Shown: one piece after another, positions 1-36,479 of the stretch
Position numbering within the stretch: the stretch's first letter is position 1
Layout of the letters: each line of letters opens with the position of its first letter
Source of the DNA: Amorphochlora amoebiformis
Lineage: Eukaryota; Cercozoa; Chlorarachniophyceae
Assembly (NCBI GenBank): GCA_054601695.1
Contig: BAAHQB010000003.1
Span: 1,922,001-1,986,000, forward strand
Direction: 5' to 3'
DNA length: 64,000 nt
Notes under the pieces: generated by a model
Databases searched by the model: none
Told to the model about the DNA's origin: nothing
Seen by the model: the letters and a program-made list of their open reading frames with translations, nothing else
Made by a program: the position numbers and the translations under genes

Positions 1-560
1 GGATTACCATAAAGGTTAAGGTTAGGGTTAGGGTTAGGGTAAGGGTTAGGTTTAGGGTTAGGGTTAGGGTTAAGGTACGCTTAGCTATTCGCTTAGGGTT
101 AGAGATACGCTTAGGATTAATAGGGTTAGGGTTAAGGCTAAGGTTAGGGTCAAGCTTAGGGTTAGGGATAGGGCTAAGGTTAGGGTTAAGCTTAGTATTA
201 GGGTTAAGGCTAGGGTTACGGTTAAGGTTAATTTAGGGTTAGGGTTAAGCTTAGGGTTAGGGTTTGTGTTGAGATTAGGGTGAGAGTTAGGGTTAGGGTT
301 AGGGTTACGAATATATCTTAATGTTAGGGTTAAGGCTAAGGTTAGGGTTAGGGTTAGGAGTTTATTGGAGATATGATTATAATATCTGAACACAATGGTA
401 TGTTTACAGTAAATGTGGTGTTGGGGTTAGGATTTATTATTTGGCATGTACGCTTGGGTTAGGGTTAGGGTTAGGGCTAGGGCTAGGGTTAGGGTTAGGG
501 TTAGGGTTAGGGTTAGGGTTAGGGTTTTAGGATTAGGGTTAGGGTTTGAGTTTTTGGAGT
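1..560 (+). repeat. Degenerate TTAGGG telomere-type array
   Basis: GGTTAGGGTTAGGG units with many variants (TTAAGG, CTTAGG, TTAGCT) fill 1-360 and 440-545, broken by a short unique stretch at about 360-430. Degeneration and the following unique DNA suggest an interstitial or subtelomeric relic, not an active telomere end. Open frames through it encode only Leu/Thr or Asn/Pro repeats and are not genes. Confidence 0.9.
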
Positions 561-592
561 AATAATGGTTTAGGTATGTATGGATATACATG

Positions 593-595
<3 letters not shown>

Positions 596-654
<59 letters not shown>

Positions 655-774
655 CATATATATACATGTATATTTTAATATATACATTGTTAGAATATAT
701 TTATACATATAATATATATACATATATATATATATATATATTATATATTATTATATATGAATGGATATACATGC

Positions 775-828
<54 letters not shown>

Positions 829-900
829 TGCATATACACATATAAATATGCAACTAAATATGTGTATATGTGTATGTATATGTATATATATGTATTTGCC
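596..900. repeat. (TA)n microsatellite block
   Basis: Long AT dinucleotide runs broken by TGTA/TACA interruptions. Tracts of this kind, often 40-150 bp, occur throughout the window and produce Tyr-Ile open frames that are not genes. Confidence 0.95.
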
Positions 901-1049
901 ATGCAAGATTCGTACAGAAAAGCAGTATGTATCGTCATCTCTATCAACGTCACCCACAACACAAACCCTCTAGTACATGTGACATCTGCAATCGAGTCTT
1001 CAAGAGTCTCAGTGGTCTCAAACGTCACAAATGTCGCCAAATGAATTAA
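891..1049 (+). CDS. C2H2 zinc-finger protein, last exon (5' edge damaged)
   Basis: The frame ending at TAA 1047-1049 encodes two zinc-finger units. The first runs Cys-x3-Phe-x5-Met-x2-His-x4-His (CHARFVQKSSMYRHLYQRH) but lacks its leading Cys-x2 because the frame runs straight into a TA tract. The second is Cys-x2-Cys-x3-Phe-x5-Leu-x2-His-x-Cys (CDICNRVF ... HKC), a C2HC form. Two other frames are open across the same DNA, but only this one has metal-ligand spacing. Members of this family usually bind nucleic acid. No AG acceptor is visible just before the finger, so either TA expansion removed the exon's 5' part or this is a pseudogene piece. Upstream exons were not found. Confidence 0.55.
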   Translation, partial: CICHARFVQKSSMYRHLYQRHPQHKPSSTCDICNRVFKSLSGLKRHKCRQMN

Positions 1050-1139
1050 TCAACTATGCAAACAAGCACTACACTTCTAAAGAGAAATATCTGCTTCATC
1101 ATCACATGCACATATATATGTATATATATACACATACAT

Positions 1140-1149
<10 letters not shown>

Positions 1150-1176
<27 letters not shown>
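1150..1176. repeat. (TA)n microsatellite
   Basis: Short pure AT run between the zinc-finger exon and the GA-rich block; no coding signal nearby. Confidence 0.8.
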
Positions 1177-1180
<4 letters not shown>

Positions 1181-1219
1181 CAGCTCTACCTCTTCAGCGA
1201 TCTTTTCCTCTGGTCGACT

Positions 1220-1401
1220 GAGAAAGGTCAGCGAGAAAAGAGAGAGAAAAAGAGAGAGAGAAAAAGAGAGAAAAAAAGGAGAGAAAAGAGAGAAAAAGAG
1301 AGAAGAGAGAACAAAAAAGGAGAGAAAAGAGAGAGAAAGAGAGAAGAGAGAGAATAAGAGAGGGGAAAAAAAAAAGAAGAGAGATAGAGTAGAGAGAGAA
1401 A

Positions 1402-1435
<34 letters not shown>

Positions 1436-1912
1436 GAAAGAGAGAGAGAGAGAGAGAAAAGAGAGAGAGAGAGAGAGACAGAGTGAAGAGAGAGAAGAGA
1501 GAGAGAGAGAAAGGGAGAAGAGAGAGAGAAACGAGAGAAGAGAGAGAGAGAAAGAGAGGAGAGAGAGAAAGAGAGGAGAGAGAGAAAGAGAGAAGAGAGA
1601 GAGAGAGAGAGAGAGACAGAGTGAAGAGAGAGAAGAGAGAGAGAAAGAGAGAAGAGAGAGAGAAACGAGAGAAGAGAGAGAGAGAAAGAGAGGAGAGAGA
1701 GAAAGAGAGAAAAGAGAGAGAGAGACAGAGTGAAGAGAGAGAAGAGAGAGAGAAAAAGAGAGAGAAAGAGAGAGAACAGAGAGAGAGAGAGAGAGAGAAA
1801 GAGAGGAGAGAGAGAGAAACGAGAGAAGAGAGAGAGAGGAAGAGAGGAGAGAGAGAAGGAGAGAAGCGAGAGAGAGGGTGAAGAGAGAGAAGAGAGAGAG
1901 AGAAAGAAAGAC
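1220..1912 (+). repeat. GA-rich purine tract (about 690 bp)
   Basis: Almost pure G/A on the plus strand, built from GAGA and GAAAGAGA units with a few C or T breaks. Some segments recur in order (GACAGAGTGAAGAGAGAG near 1478, 1614 and 1724), pointing to a longer tandem unit laid over the dinucleotide. Frames through it give only Arg/Glu or Ser/Leu proteins and are not genes. Confidence 0.95.
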
Positions 1913-1963
1913 CTATTTATATGATTTTCATATATACAAACTTTGTTTATACCTATACTATAA

Positions 1964-1995
<32 letters not shown>

Positions 1996-1996
1996 G

Positions 1997-2069
1997 GCTA
2001 CTTTTAAGGATATTTTATGCATATCGTTTTAAACACATTTTAAGAGAAATTGTTCGATTATCTACTGAA
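1997..2069 (+). CDS. Possible coding exon, donor not visible
   Basis: After a TATAG acceptor, one frame gives an amphipathic basic segment (LLLRIFYAYRFKHILREI then VRLSTE) with non-TA codons. The segment runs into a (TA)n tract with no clear GT donor, so it may be an exon whose donor side was invaded, or chance. It lies upstream of, and on the same strand as, the gene ending at 5667. Confidence 0.25.
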
Positions 2070-2073
2070 TATA

Positions 2074-2109
<36 letters not shown>

Positions 2110-2164
2110 TAAGTGTGAACGTATATATTGTATAATTATATGTACGTATGTATATACATATACA

Positions 2165-2223
<59 letters not shown>

Positions 2224-2225
<2 letters not shown>

Positions 2226-2262
2226 GAATTCGAAGGATGTTTATATCTCCACTCTACTAAAG
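2224..2262 (+). repeat. Echo of the 2333 exon, acceptor lost
   Basis: A copy of the first half of exon 2333-2412 (GAATTCGAAGGATGTTTATA...) placed upstream between TA tracts. The AG before the real exon is missing here. Confidence 0.8.
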
Positions 2263-2332
2263 TATATATATTTATATATATATATATATATATATTATAA
2301 ATATATAATATATATATATATATATTATATAG

Positions 2333-5667
<3,335 letters not shown>

Positions 5668-6135
5668 CTGTCGGCTGGCAGTCCGGGGCCGCCTGGCTAA
5701 AAGAAATTTTCTAGATTTTTTACAGCTGGTTTACAAATTAGATTTGCGTAACGAACTCGGTAACTCGCATAGTACTACCAATGAGTTGTCGCAGTCCATA
5801 GCTCCAAATTTAAATTGATCCCAGGCTCGGTATTATATCGTACTTACGTACTCGCTAGATCTGAATTTACCGTCTGCACGATAGAAGGATTCGCATTGAT
5901 TTAAGTATAAAACATTACTGGGCACTTTAAACTCCGTAGTTCACATTATACTCCTGATCATAACCTTTAATTTAGCATCGTTTGCTATGTGTCTTAATAT
6001 TCATACAGTTACTGCGCACATTCGCGACTTACAGGTATTCAGGTTATCTAAGTTATACCATAATCTAGATAATCTAAATTATTACTAATGTGATAATGTT
6101 TACTGACCATGATTCTAGATGATTCGACAAGTCAA
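5668..6135. other. Intergenic gap between convergent genes
   Basis: About 470 bp of balanced, mostly unique sequence between the + gene ending at 5667 and the - gene ending at 6136. It holds both 3' untranslated regions by position. No open frame with coding character was seen. Confidence 0.6.
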
Positions 6136-14992
<8,857 letters not shown>

Positions 14993-15016
<24 letters not shown>

Positions 15017-15202
15017 GAAGAAAAATGAGCTCTTATCTCCGGTCAAACCTGTCAAATCGACACGTGTCCTGAGGTGACATGTTCTTTTGTCACACCAAAG
15101 AATGCGTGATTCAGCCCGTAATCACTCTCAGGTTCGTGTGACATAGCCAAAGGTAACACTAAAATAATGTGATGCAGCCCTTAGTCACGATTCATTTTTC
15201 AG
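14993..15202. promoter_or_regulatory. Short divergent promoter with paired palindromic motif
   Basis: The P450 (-) and the + gene at 15203 start about 190-225 bp apart, so this gap should hold both promoters. It contains two related direct copies about 62 bp apart: GTGATTCAGCCCGTAATCAC (15107) and GTGATGCAGCCCTTAGTCAC (15169). Each has GTGA...TCAC inverted ends, as expected of a dimer-binding site. TTTTTCAG immediately before ATG 15203 could also be a splice acceptor, in which case the + promoter lies further upstream. Confidence 0.5.
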
Positions 15203-21482
<6,280 letters not shown>

Positions 21483-21576
21483 GTCGTTGTAGACTTTGCT
21501 TGCCGGACTGCTGGACTAGAAGTGTATATTTATATATCTGTATATATATACACATACATATATGTATATTTATAAA

Positions 21577-21613
<37 letters not shown>

Positions 21614-21640
21614 AATATGCATATATATATATATATTAAG

Positions 21641-21692
21641 CGTCATCGACAGCCTTGTTGTTCGCAGCCTCATAGAAAGACCGTTATACAAA

Positions 21693-21695
<3 letters not shown>
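21641..21695 (+). other. Coding-like segment without a usable donor
   Basis: One plus-strand frame reads [19 protein letters not shown], which has normal amino-acid composition. No GT donor fits the phase of any neighbouring exon; the segment runs into TA. It may be an exon or echo cut by the repeat, possibly part of the gene at 22016. Confidence 0.3.
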
Positions 21696-21744
<49 letters not shown>

Positions 21745-21830
21745 ACATATGTATATACAAGTATATATACATAATATTCCCTTAATAGCCATTTGGGTTC
21801 CTCTCGCATAGAAAAAGATATATATATATA

Positions 21831-21892
<62 letters not shown>

Positions 21893-21899
<7 letters not shown>

Positions 21900-21934
21900 C
21901 TTGCTCCCTCGTGGAACAAAGGCAGCCCATTTAT
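21893..21934 (+). pseudogene. Acceptor-side echo of exon 22016-22130
   Basis: TATAGGGTACTTGCTCCCTCGTGGAACAAAGGCAGCCCAT copies the acceptor and first 30-odd bases of exon 22016-22130, about 120 bp upstream, and stops at a TA tract. The AG is kept; no donor follows. Confidence 0.85.
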
Positions 21935-21949
21935 ATAACATATATACAT

Positions 21950-21980
<31 letters not shown>

Positions 21981-22015
21981 CATATATATATACAAATATA
22001 TATCCATATATATAG

Positions 22016-22195
22016 GGTACTTGCTCCCTCCTGGAACAAAGGCAGCCCCATCCGCGGATCTGCGCCAATCTAGAGTCGTTTTTAGAACTATCCCACAGTC
22101 ATTGGTAAACAGCTTGCGACAACAAGCAAGGTGGACGCTCATGTGTATGTTTGTTTGAGTAAATGTATATGTATTTATATGTGTGTATGAATATG

Positions 22196-22226
<31 letters not shown>

Positions 22227-22235
22227 TGGATATAA

Positions 22236-22279
<44 letters not shown>

Positions 22280-22285
22280 TATGTA

Positions 22286-22378
<93 letters not shown>

Positions 22379-22441
22379 GTGTGTGTATATATCGTGCATT
22401 TGTAATATATATACATAAATATATGCATATATTTATACATA

Positions 22442-22494
<53 letters not shown>

Positions 22495-22765
22495 TATATA
22501 TATATATACATACATATACATACATATATATACATATACATACGAGTGAGGGAGTTCCATAACAGGCGATTTTTATGAAGTCATGGTGCTTTCGATGTAC
22601 TACTGGCTACTCTATACATATAATATATACATACATATATATATATATATATACATATACGTATACATTTATACATATATATTTATGTAAATATATATGT
22701 ATATATATATATATATACATATTATATATATATATATATATATATATGCATTATAATTTTATATA

Positions 22766-22796
<31 letters not shown>

Positions 22797-22926
22797 CATA
22801 TATATATGTATATATATGTATATATGTATGTATATAATATATAGGAATTAGGATAGCTATATAATAGGCGTTTGGACTGGAGACATAATGTTTTCCAAGT
22901 TTTATATACAATGTATACATATATAC

Positions 22927-22980
<54 letters not shown>

Positions 22981-23002
22981 GCATATATACATAGAATATA
23001 TT

Positions 23003-23054
<52 letters not shown>

Positions 23055-23218
23055 TACATACATACATATATTACATATATATATATATATATATATGTAC
23101 ATTGAGATATATTGATATATGTAGGAGTGAAGGTACCTCTATAACAGGGTGTTTATCTGGGGCAGTAATGCTTTCGATGTACCAGACATGGCGACATTCC
23201 AAGAGAGGCAACAAGGTC

Positions 23219-23259
<41 letters not shown>

Positions 23260-23293
23260 TTAAGTTTGTATATACATGTGTATCATATTAGAC

Positions 23294-23336
<43 letters not shown>

Positions 23337-23573
23337 AAATAATGAAAATATATATATATATATAATATATATATATATCTATCCATATATATATATATAT
23401 ATATATATATATCATATTATATATACACATATAAATATATACGTGTATTTATATGTATATACTATATATGTTTGTATACATATCAGTATGTGTGAACACC
23501 CAAAGTTAGCAACAATTTGTCTGAATATAATATACATATATATATATATATATATACATATATAATATATATA

Positions 23574-23625
<52 letters not shown>

Positions 23626-23872
23626 TAATACCTGATACATATATATTACACGTATATACATGCGTATATATGTAACACAACATGTATACATATACAACTA
23701 AATACATATATGTAAATGCATTTATATATATATATTTATATATACATATATATATATATATACACACATATATTATATATATATATATACATAACAGATT
23801 GCTATTCAACAAGCGGTAGATATGTCAAGTCGATTAATGGAGGTACTGTTATTAACATAGATTTACATATAG

Positions 23873-23904
<32 letters not shown>

Positions 23905-23921
23905 AAACCCTCTATTTATAG

Positions 23922-23993
<72 letters not shown>

Positions 23994-24061
23994 GTATATA
24001 TATGTATGTATATATATATATATATATAATTATAATATATATATATATATATACATAAAAA

Positions 24062-24106
<45 letters not shown>

Positions 24107-24144
24107 TACAAATTTTCATACATGTGTTGATGTATGTATATCCA

Positions 24145-24204
<60 letters not shown>

Positions 24205-24222
24205 ACCATATGCACATATGTA

Positions 24223-24271
<49 letters not shown>

Positions 24272-24647
24272 CAATCAATGCCTATCTAAATGGAATATCA
24301 CATTTAAACATGATATACATATTTGTATGCATAAATGCTTTGTTTATAAATACATATATCGTTGGTGCAGCGGTATGGTATATCAAATTAAATATATATA
24401 TATATACATATATGTATATATATATATATATAGTAATGCTTACATAGGCATCCGAACGCGACTCTCAACTCGGGTGCTATGTTGACGGGTAATATATATA
24501 TAATATGCACAAATAATTTTTTAGTATATAGAAATATATGCATTACTTGAAATATGTACTTTATTAGTAATATTCTTAGGTTCACTGACATTCTTTAATA
24601 TGGATTTAGACACACACACATATTCATATAGCATGTAAATATATTTC

Positions 24648-24678
<31 letters not shown>

Positions 24679-24722
24679 TATATATGTATATATATATATT
24701 ATATCCTCATACAGATTCACAT

Positions 24723-24772
<50 letters not shown>

Positions 24773-25046
24773 TAAACATATATAAACCATATATGTGTGT
24801 ATATATGTAAACATATATATATATATATATATATATTCAGTATTCATATTCACATATCCCTTCAGATTTATAACCACTCTCAACATGAAATCCGTTACCT
24901 CCGAGTCCGTCGAAAGCCCGAGCGAAATGCGCGAAATTATTTGGAAATTGGCGAGAATTTCCACGAAAGATCTGAGAAATTGCCTCGAGAAAAAGGCGTG
25001 GATGGGGAATATGAAGGAGATTCACTTACTGTTGGAACTTGGGTGA
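22016..25046 (+). CDS. Unknown protein, 3' part (5 exons)
   Basis: Exons 22016-22130, 23125-23215, 23798-23842, 24448-24488 and 24866-25046 follow in phase; stop TGA 25044-25046. Exon 23125 ([19 protein letters not shown]) is hydrophobic, exon 23798 ([15 protein letters not shown]) helical, and the last exon has a charged helical end ([17 protein letters not shown]). No family recognised. The first exon is ambiguous: ending at 22130 it reads [12 protein letters not shown]..., while a donor at 22107 (TTG|GTAAAC) with another frame ([10 protein letters not shown]) also fits the next phase. The last exon also has a second open frame. The 5' end and start codon were not found. Confidence 0.45.
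22538..22920 (+). pseudogene. Two acceptor-side echoes of exon 23125-23215
   Basis: 22542-22600 (GAGTGAGGGAGTTCCATAAC then GGTGCTTTCGATGTAC) and 22843-22910 (a more decayed version ending in a TTTCCAAG-like stretch) align with the first half of exon 23125-23215. Both lie upstream between TA tracts and lack the exon's second half and donor. Confidence 0.75.
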
Positions 25047-25072
25047 TTTTGGGTTTTTTTTTTTTTATTTTA

Positions 25073-25146
<74 letters not shown>

Positions 25147-25186
25147 GTATATGTATGTGTGTGTATTATATGCATTTGAAGCACAG

Positions 25187-29620
<4,434 letters not shown>

Positions 29621-30343
29621 TTATCATCCGGCCTTGTGCAGTGACTCAGTGGGAGCCTCGGACGTCAAACGTGACATGATCTTAAAATGGTAAAATTCAT
29701 GTATCTATCACCTGCCACTAGTACCCAAACACGAAGTCATATGCTGGCGGCAAAGTACGCAACTTACTAGCTTACGACGCACCTCAGAGCACGAGCAAGC
29801 GGCGAGATGAACATTCCTCTAGACTAGTGTAGCTGGAGAATAGTATTACTTAAAAATATATGGTCATCATACTGCCAGTGGAATTGTCTAGTTGTCTAGA
29901 GTCAATAGTTTGACTATACTAGGCCACGCTTTAAGTTTTATGTTGAATGTTCCGCAAATGTAATATAAGATCTAGTTAGATTGTAGTAACACTGGACACT
30001 AGAGATATTGGTCTCTAGGGTCTAATCTGACTGAACGTCTATGTAGTTATCGACGACTACTATGATATGTGAAAGTTTTGTGTGACTAGTAATGCTTCAA
30101 ATGCACATACGCATAAAGTAACTCCAGCAAGTGCATACATACTGACCTCAAGCTTGAATCGGAAATCATTATAGTAGTTATCTAGTTCTATTAGATGCAT
30201 ATCAGTGACACATCGATATATAAACCATTTTACTAGTTTTACAGACTGAATTCAGCGATCATGAATACAATATGCTCCTTGCCAGATAATCTATAGGTGA
30301 TAGCAATCGCGTTACTAAGATTCCACGGAGAGAGATTACTAGA
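29621..30343. other. Gene-free interval between convergent genes
   Basis: About 720 bp of unique, TA-poor sequence between the + gene stop at 29620 and the - gene stop at 30344. It should contain both 3' untranslated regions. Short motifs of CTAGT/ACTAG recur, but no coding frame stands out. Confidence 0.6.
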
Positions 30344-30748
30344 TTAGAGGGTTGACAACGGATTAAGGAAGGTGAGATAGTCGCTAAGGTAGTTGGGATG
30401 ATTTCCGACGAAACTGGCCGCGTAACATACGAACAGAGCCCAGGACCCTCCGTAAACAGCCCATACAACAGGAATGGGCATCTGAGTATAAATATATGTA
30501 TGTGTATGTATGGATGTGTGTATGTATGGATATGATATATATATATGTTATATATATATATATGTTGTATATATAACTATATATATGTATATATATATAT
30601 ATATATATGCATATGTGAATATATCTATTTTTATTGCGTATGTATCATGTCACATACATATATAATTATCATACATTTAAACTTTCATACATGCATTTAT
30701 TTATATATATTATGTATATATCTTGTGTTGATATACATATATATTATA

Positions 30749-30779
<31 letters not shown>

Positions 30780-30832
30780 GGATATGTTACATTTACATTA
30801 TATATAACGTATATATATATATTGCACACTAC

Positions 30833-30863
<31 letters not shown>

Positions 30864-30943
30864 TATATATATATATGTGTGTGTGTACATAACTACATGT
30901 ATATTAATCTAATACACCTTCAAATGTGCAATATATATATATT

Positions 30944-30975
<32 letters not shown>

Positions 30976-31025
30976 ACTACATGTATATTAATCTAATACA
31001 CCTTCAAATGTGCAATATATATATA

Positions 31026-31062
<37 letters not shown>

Positions 31063-31266
31063 ATATAACTACATGTATATTAATCTAATACACCTTCAAA
31101 TGTGCAATTAGTATTTCTGGTTTTTTTACAACTTGCACACAAATATGCATATCCCTTATACATATATATATATATATATATATTCATACGTATAACATAT
31201 ATAATAATATATACAATTATATATATATATATATATTTGTATTTATATATACATATACATATACGC

Positions 31267-31309
<43 letters not shown>

Positions 31310-32463
31310 TTATGAAGAATGAGAGACATCAAGAAAACTCCAAGATTATTCTGCGATGCAGCTAGCAGGGACATAGTTGCTAATATACCTAAAATAATAC
31401 GTATATATTTATATATAAAAACATATATATACTATATATATTATATATATATATATATATATTGCACATATAGATATATGTGTAATATATATATATACAT
31501 GTATATATATATGTATATATATATATATTATATAAGTATGTGTATATTTATATAGATATATGTATTTTACTCATATAAATATATGTTGCATATATATACA
31601 TTTTTACATATACACACAAATATGTATTTATATATAATATACATATATATATATATATATTATTACATTTGCATTTATATACCCTGAAAGTTATAATCCA
31701 AAGCTCCAATGTACTCCTGTACTGGTCCTGCTCCTAGGAGGATAGGGTTAGGGTTAGGGTTAGGGTTAGGGTTAGGGTTAGGGTTAGGGTTAGGGTTAGG
31801 GCTAGGGTTGGGGTTAAGGGTAGGGTTAGGGTCAGGGCTAGAGTTAATGTTAGGGTGAGGGTTAGTTAGGGTTAGGGTTATAAGGTTAGGGTTACTTAGG
31901 GTTAGAGTTAATGTTATGGTTAGGGTTAGGGTTAGGGTTAGGGTTAGGGTTAGGGTTAGGGTTCAGGTTAGGGTTAGGGTCAGGGTTAGAGTTAATGATA
32001 GGGTTAGGGTTAGGGCTAGGGTTTGGGTTACGGTTAGGGTTCGGGTTGGGGTTAGGGTTAGGGTTAGGGTTAAGGTTAGGGTTAGGGTTACGGTTAGGGT
32101 TAGAATTCGGGTTTATATATGTGTATGAGTATGTTTATATACATCTCTTATCTACAATCAGGGCCCATCCAAATGTGCTCACATACTTATATATATATAT
32201 ATAATATATATATATATATATAATTTATATATATATATATATATATATTATATGCTATAATGTAGCATTGTGTTACGATATTTAAGCTTAGAGTTAAGTT
32301 AGCGCTAGGATTTCACGGTTAGCGCCAGAGGGTTTGCGCTGGGGTTGAGAGAGAGAAAAAGAGAGAGAGAGAGAGAGAAAGAGAGAGAAAGAGAGAAAGA
32401 GTGAGAGAAAGAGAGAGAGAAAGAGAGAGAAAGAGAGAGAAAGAGAGAGAAAGAGAGAGAAAG

Positions 32464-32494
<31 letters not shown>

Positions 32495-32632
32495 GAAAAA
32501 GAGAGAGAAAAAGAGAGAAAGAGAGAGAGAGAAGAGAAAGAGAGAGAAAAAGAGAGAGAGAGAAAGAGAGAAAGAGAAAGAGAGAGAAAGAGAGAGAAAG
32601 AGAGAGAAAGAGCGAGAGAAAGAGAGAGAAAG

Positions 32633-32663
<31 letters not shown>

Positions 32664-32695
32664 AAAGAGAGAAAGAGAGAGAAAGAGAGAGAAAG

Positions 32696-32726
<31 letters not shown>

Positions 32727-33028
32727 GAAAGAGAGAGAAAGAGAGAGAAAGAGAGAGAAAAAGAGAGAGAGAGAGAGAGAAAGAGAGAGATAGAGAGAGA
32801 AAGAGAGAGAGCAAGAGAGTCAAAGAGAGAGAAAGAGAGAGAAAGAGAGAGAAAAAAGAGATGGTGTTCGGCTCAGATCAGACTTAGAAATAAAGATTAG
32901 AAAAAAAGGATTAGGGTTAGGGTAGGGTTAGTTTGACGGTGGTTTGGAGCTGGAATTGCTTGGCTTAAGCTTGAATTAGGGTTAGGGTTAGGGTTTTGCG
33001 GGAGCGGGTCTGATTGGTAGAGATAGAC

Positions 33029-33094
<66 letters not shown>

Positions 33095-33240
33095 CAGAGT
33101 TCGGGAACCGTGGAGAAGGTATGAGAGGGCGACGAGAAAGTATGTCGTCGCTGGGAGTGAGACTGACCTGAGGGGATGTTAAGGTGATATGTGTTTGTTT
33201 TTGATGTATTATGTTTGTATGTTTTTCGGTGTATATGTGC

Positions 33241-33284
<44 letters not shown>

Positions 33285-33426
33285 AGATGTATATGTAAAT
33301 GTGTAAATGTATGGATGTATGTATGAATGCATAATATATATATATATATATATATATAGATTGCATATGTATATACATATATATGCATGTGGACATTTTA
33401 ACCACTTTTGAAATTAATACGTTTAA

Positions 33427-33502
<76 letters not shown>

Positions 33503-33509
33503 ATATATA

Positions 33510-33598
<89 letters not shown>

Positions 33599-33599
33599 T

Positions 33600-33630
<31 letters not shown>

Positions 33631-33740
33631 TATGTATATATATGTATATATATAATGCACACACACACAATGTATATATAAAGACATGCTTATAAATATA
33701 TAATATATATATATATATATATATAATATAATATAATACA

Positions 33741-33773
<33 letters not shown>

Positions 33774-33810
33774 ATGCAGACACACACACATATATATATA
33801 AAGACATGCT

Positions 33811-33864
<54 letters not shown>

Positions 33865-34050
33865 CATATATACACACATATATGTATATATGCATCTGTG
33901 TTGTGTTTTATATATGTATATATGTAATTTACTTAGGTATACATACATATACATATACATATAAATATATATATATATATATGTATATATGGAAGTATTA
34001 TAAAGCACTTACACACAAATATCAAACGCACACGCATATGTACATATAAA

Positions 34051-34086
<36 letters not shown>

Positions 34087-34113
34087 CATATATATATTTA
34101 TATACATATATAC

Positions 34114-34164
<51 letters not shown>

Positions 34165-34229
34165 TACATCATATGATTATGATATATATATACATACGTA
34201 CACACACACACACGTATATATATATATAT

Positions 34230-34283
<54 letters not shown>

Positions 34284-34307
34284 GTATATATTTATATATA
34301 TACATAC

Positions 34308-34368
<61 letters not shown>

Positions 34369-34482
34369 CCAAGCAACAGCTGCTGTTGCAATCGTTGAGG
34401 GTGCCGCAGTCCATTTCTCTTCCTTTTCACCTATATTATATATATATATATATATATGTAAATATATATATATATATAAATA

Positions 34483-34517
<35 letters not shown>

Positions 34518-34555
34518 CGTATACACACATCAGCATAACAAATATATTTAAGTAA

Positions 34556-34593
<38 letters not shown>

Positions 34594-34606
34594 GTATATA
34601 TATATG

Positions 34607-34637
<31 letters not shown>

Positions 34638-34814
34638 GTATACACATATAATATATATATATATGTGTGTATACTTATGTATGTATATGTAAAATGCATG
34701 TATGCCTATGTTGGTGGACACTGATTTGTTGGTATGAGAGAGCTTTACTATTGATATTTTATATATATATATATATAAATATATATTTACACACACACAT
34801 ATGCACACATATTT

Positions 34815-34854
<40 letters not shown>

Positions 34855-34924
34855 TTATATATATATATATACACTATAGTATATATACATATATATTATA
34901 TTATAAATAATTATATTATATATG

Positions 34925-34978
<54 letters not shown>

Positions 34979-35063
34979 GTATATATGTATACATATTATT
35001 TAAAAATAAATATATATACATATATATATAATATAAATATATTTATATATATATATGTATATA

Positions 35064-35103
<40 letters not shown>

Positions 35104-35280
35104 GACCTTGATTGTAGATGAGAGCCCTCCAAGCGATATTTTCGTACGGGTGGCTGGAATAAATACATATATATCTTAAATATACATATCTGTATACATA
35201 CATTTACAAATATGTATTAATATGTATAATACCTTATAGTACCTGCTTCTGTAGTAGAAGTTTGGTTTCTTGTAATATAA

Positions 35281-35322
<42 letters not shown>

Positions 35323-35331
35323 CATACACAT

Positions 35332-35389
<58 letters not shown>

Positions 35390-35494
35390 CAGCTCCAGGG
35401 GTTGTAGGAGCACGTCTCCACATGTCCCATACGTTACTAGGAAACTGTATTATATATAGTATATATGTATATATATATGTACATATATATATTC

Positions 35495-35528
<34 letters not shown>

Positions 35529-35587
35529 GTATGTGTGTGTGTGTGAATGTGTGTGTGTACATATTTCTGCGTGTGCATACATACATA

Positions 35588-35629
<42 letters not shown>

Positions 35630-35644
35630 TATATATATATGTTG

Positions 35645-35676
<32 letters not shown>

Positions 35677-35720
35677 TATATATGTATATATATATATGTA
35701 TAAGTATATATATGTACCTA

Positions 35721-35764
<44 letters not shown>

Positions 35765-35771
35765 TGAATAC

Positions 35772-35803
<32 letters not shown>

Positions 35804-35906
35804 GTTTGTATATATATATACATATACTATATAGGAGGAAATACCTCTGTTTTAATATATTTGTTATCCTTGTTAGTAACAATAAATGTATATAATATCT
35901 ACTTAT

Positions 35907-35940
<34 letters not shown>

Positions 35941-36004
35941 GTATATATTATATATATAATATCTACTTATACACACACACATACATATATATATATATAC
36001 ATAC

Positions 36005-36041
<37 letters not shown>

Positions 36042-36119
36042 CATACATATATGTACTTACACACACACACATATATATATATACATATATGTGTATGTAT
36101 GTATATATATATATATATA

Positions 36120-36154
<35 letters not shown>

Positions 36155-36182
36155 GCACATATCCACTTCCACGTATATATAT

Positions 36183-36224
<42 letters not shown>

Positions 36225-36294
36225 AGTATTCAAATTAGATGTATGTATATTTTGTACTAGCTGCAAACCAGCAGGTAATTGGTCCATATTGATT

Positions 36295-36339
<45 letters not shown>

Positions 36340-36435
36340 ATATATATAATATTTAAATTAGATGTATGTATATTTTGTACTACCTGCAAGCCAGCAGGTA
36401 ATTGGTCCATATTGATTGATTTATCGTACATATCA

Positions 36436-36479
<44 letters not shown>

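Noticed and set aside
85-723. Open frames of Leu/Thr or Asn/Pro repeats in the left array
   Set aside because: They are translations of TTAGGG or TA repeats, with no unique coding sequence.
1056-2022. Long open frames rich in Arg/Glu/Lys or Ser/Leu/Phe (also at 32305-32823 and 38570-39514)
   Set aside because: They are translations of GA-rich tracts; no stops arise because of composition only.
31094-31154. Cys-rich open segment ([11 protein letters not shown]) as an exon of the minus-strand membrane-protein gene
   Set aside because: It would change the phase of the last exon and replace a good membrane-span frame; direct joining of 31306 to 30481 fits better.
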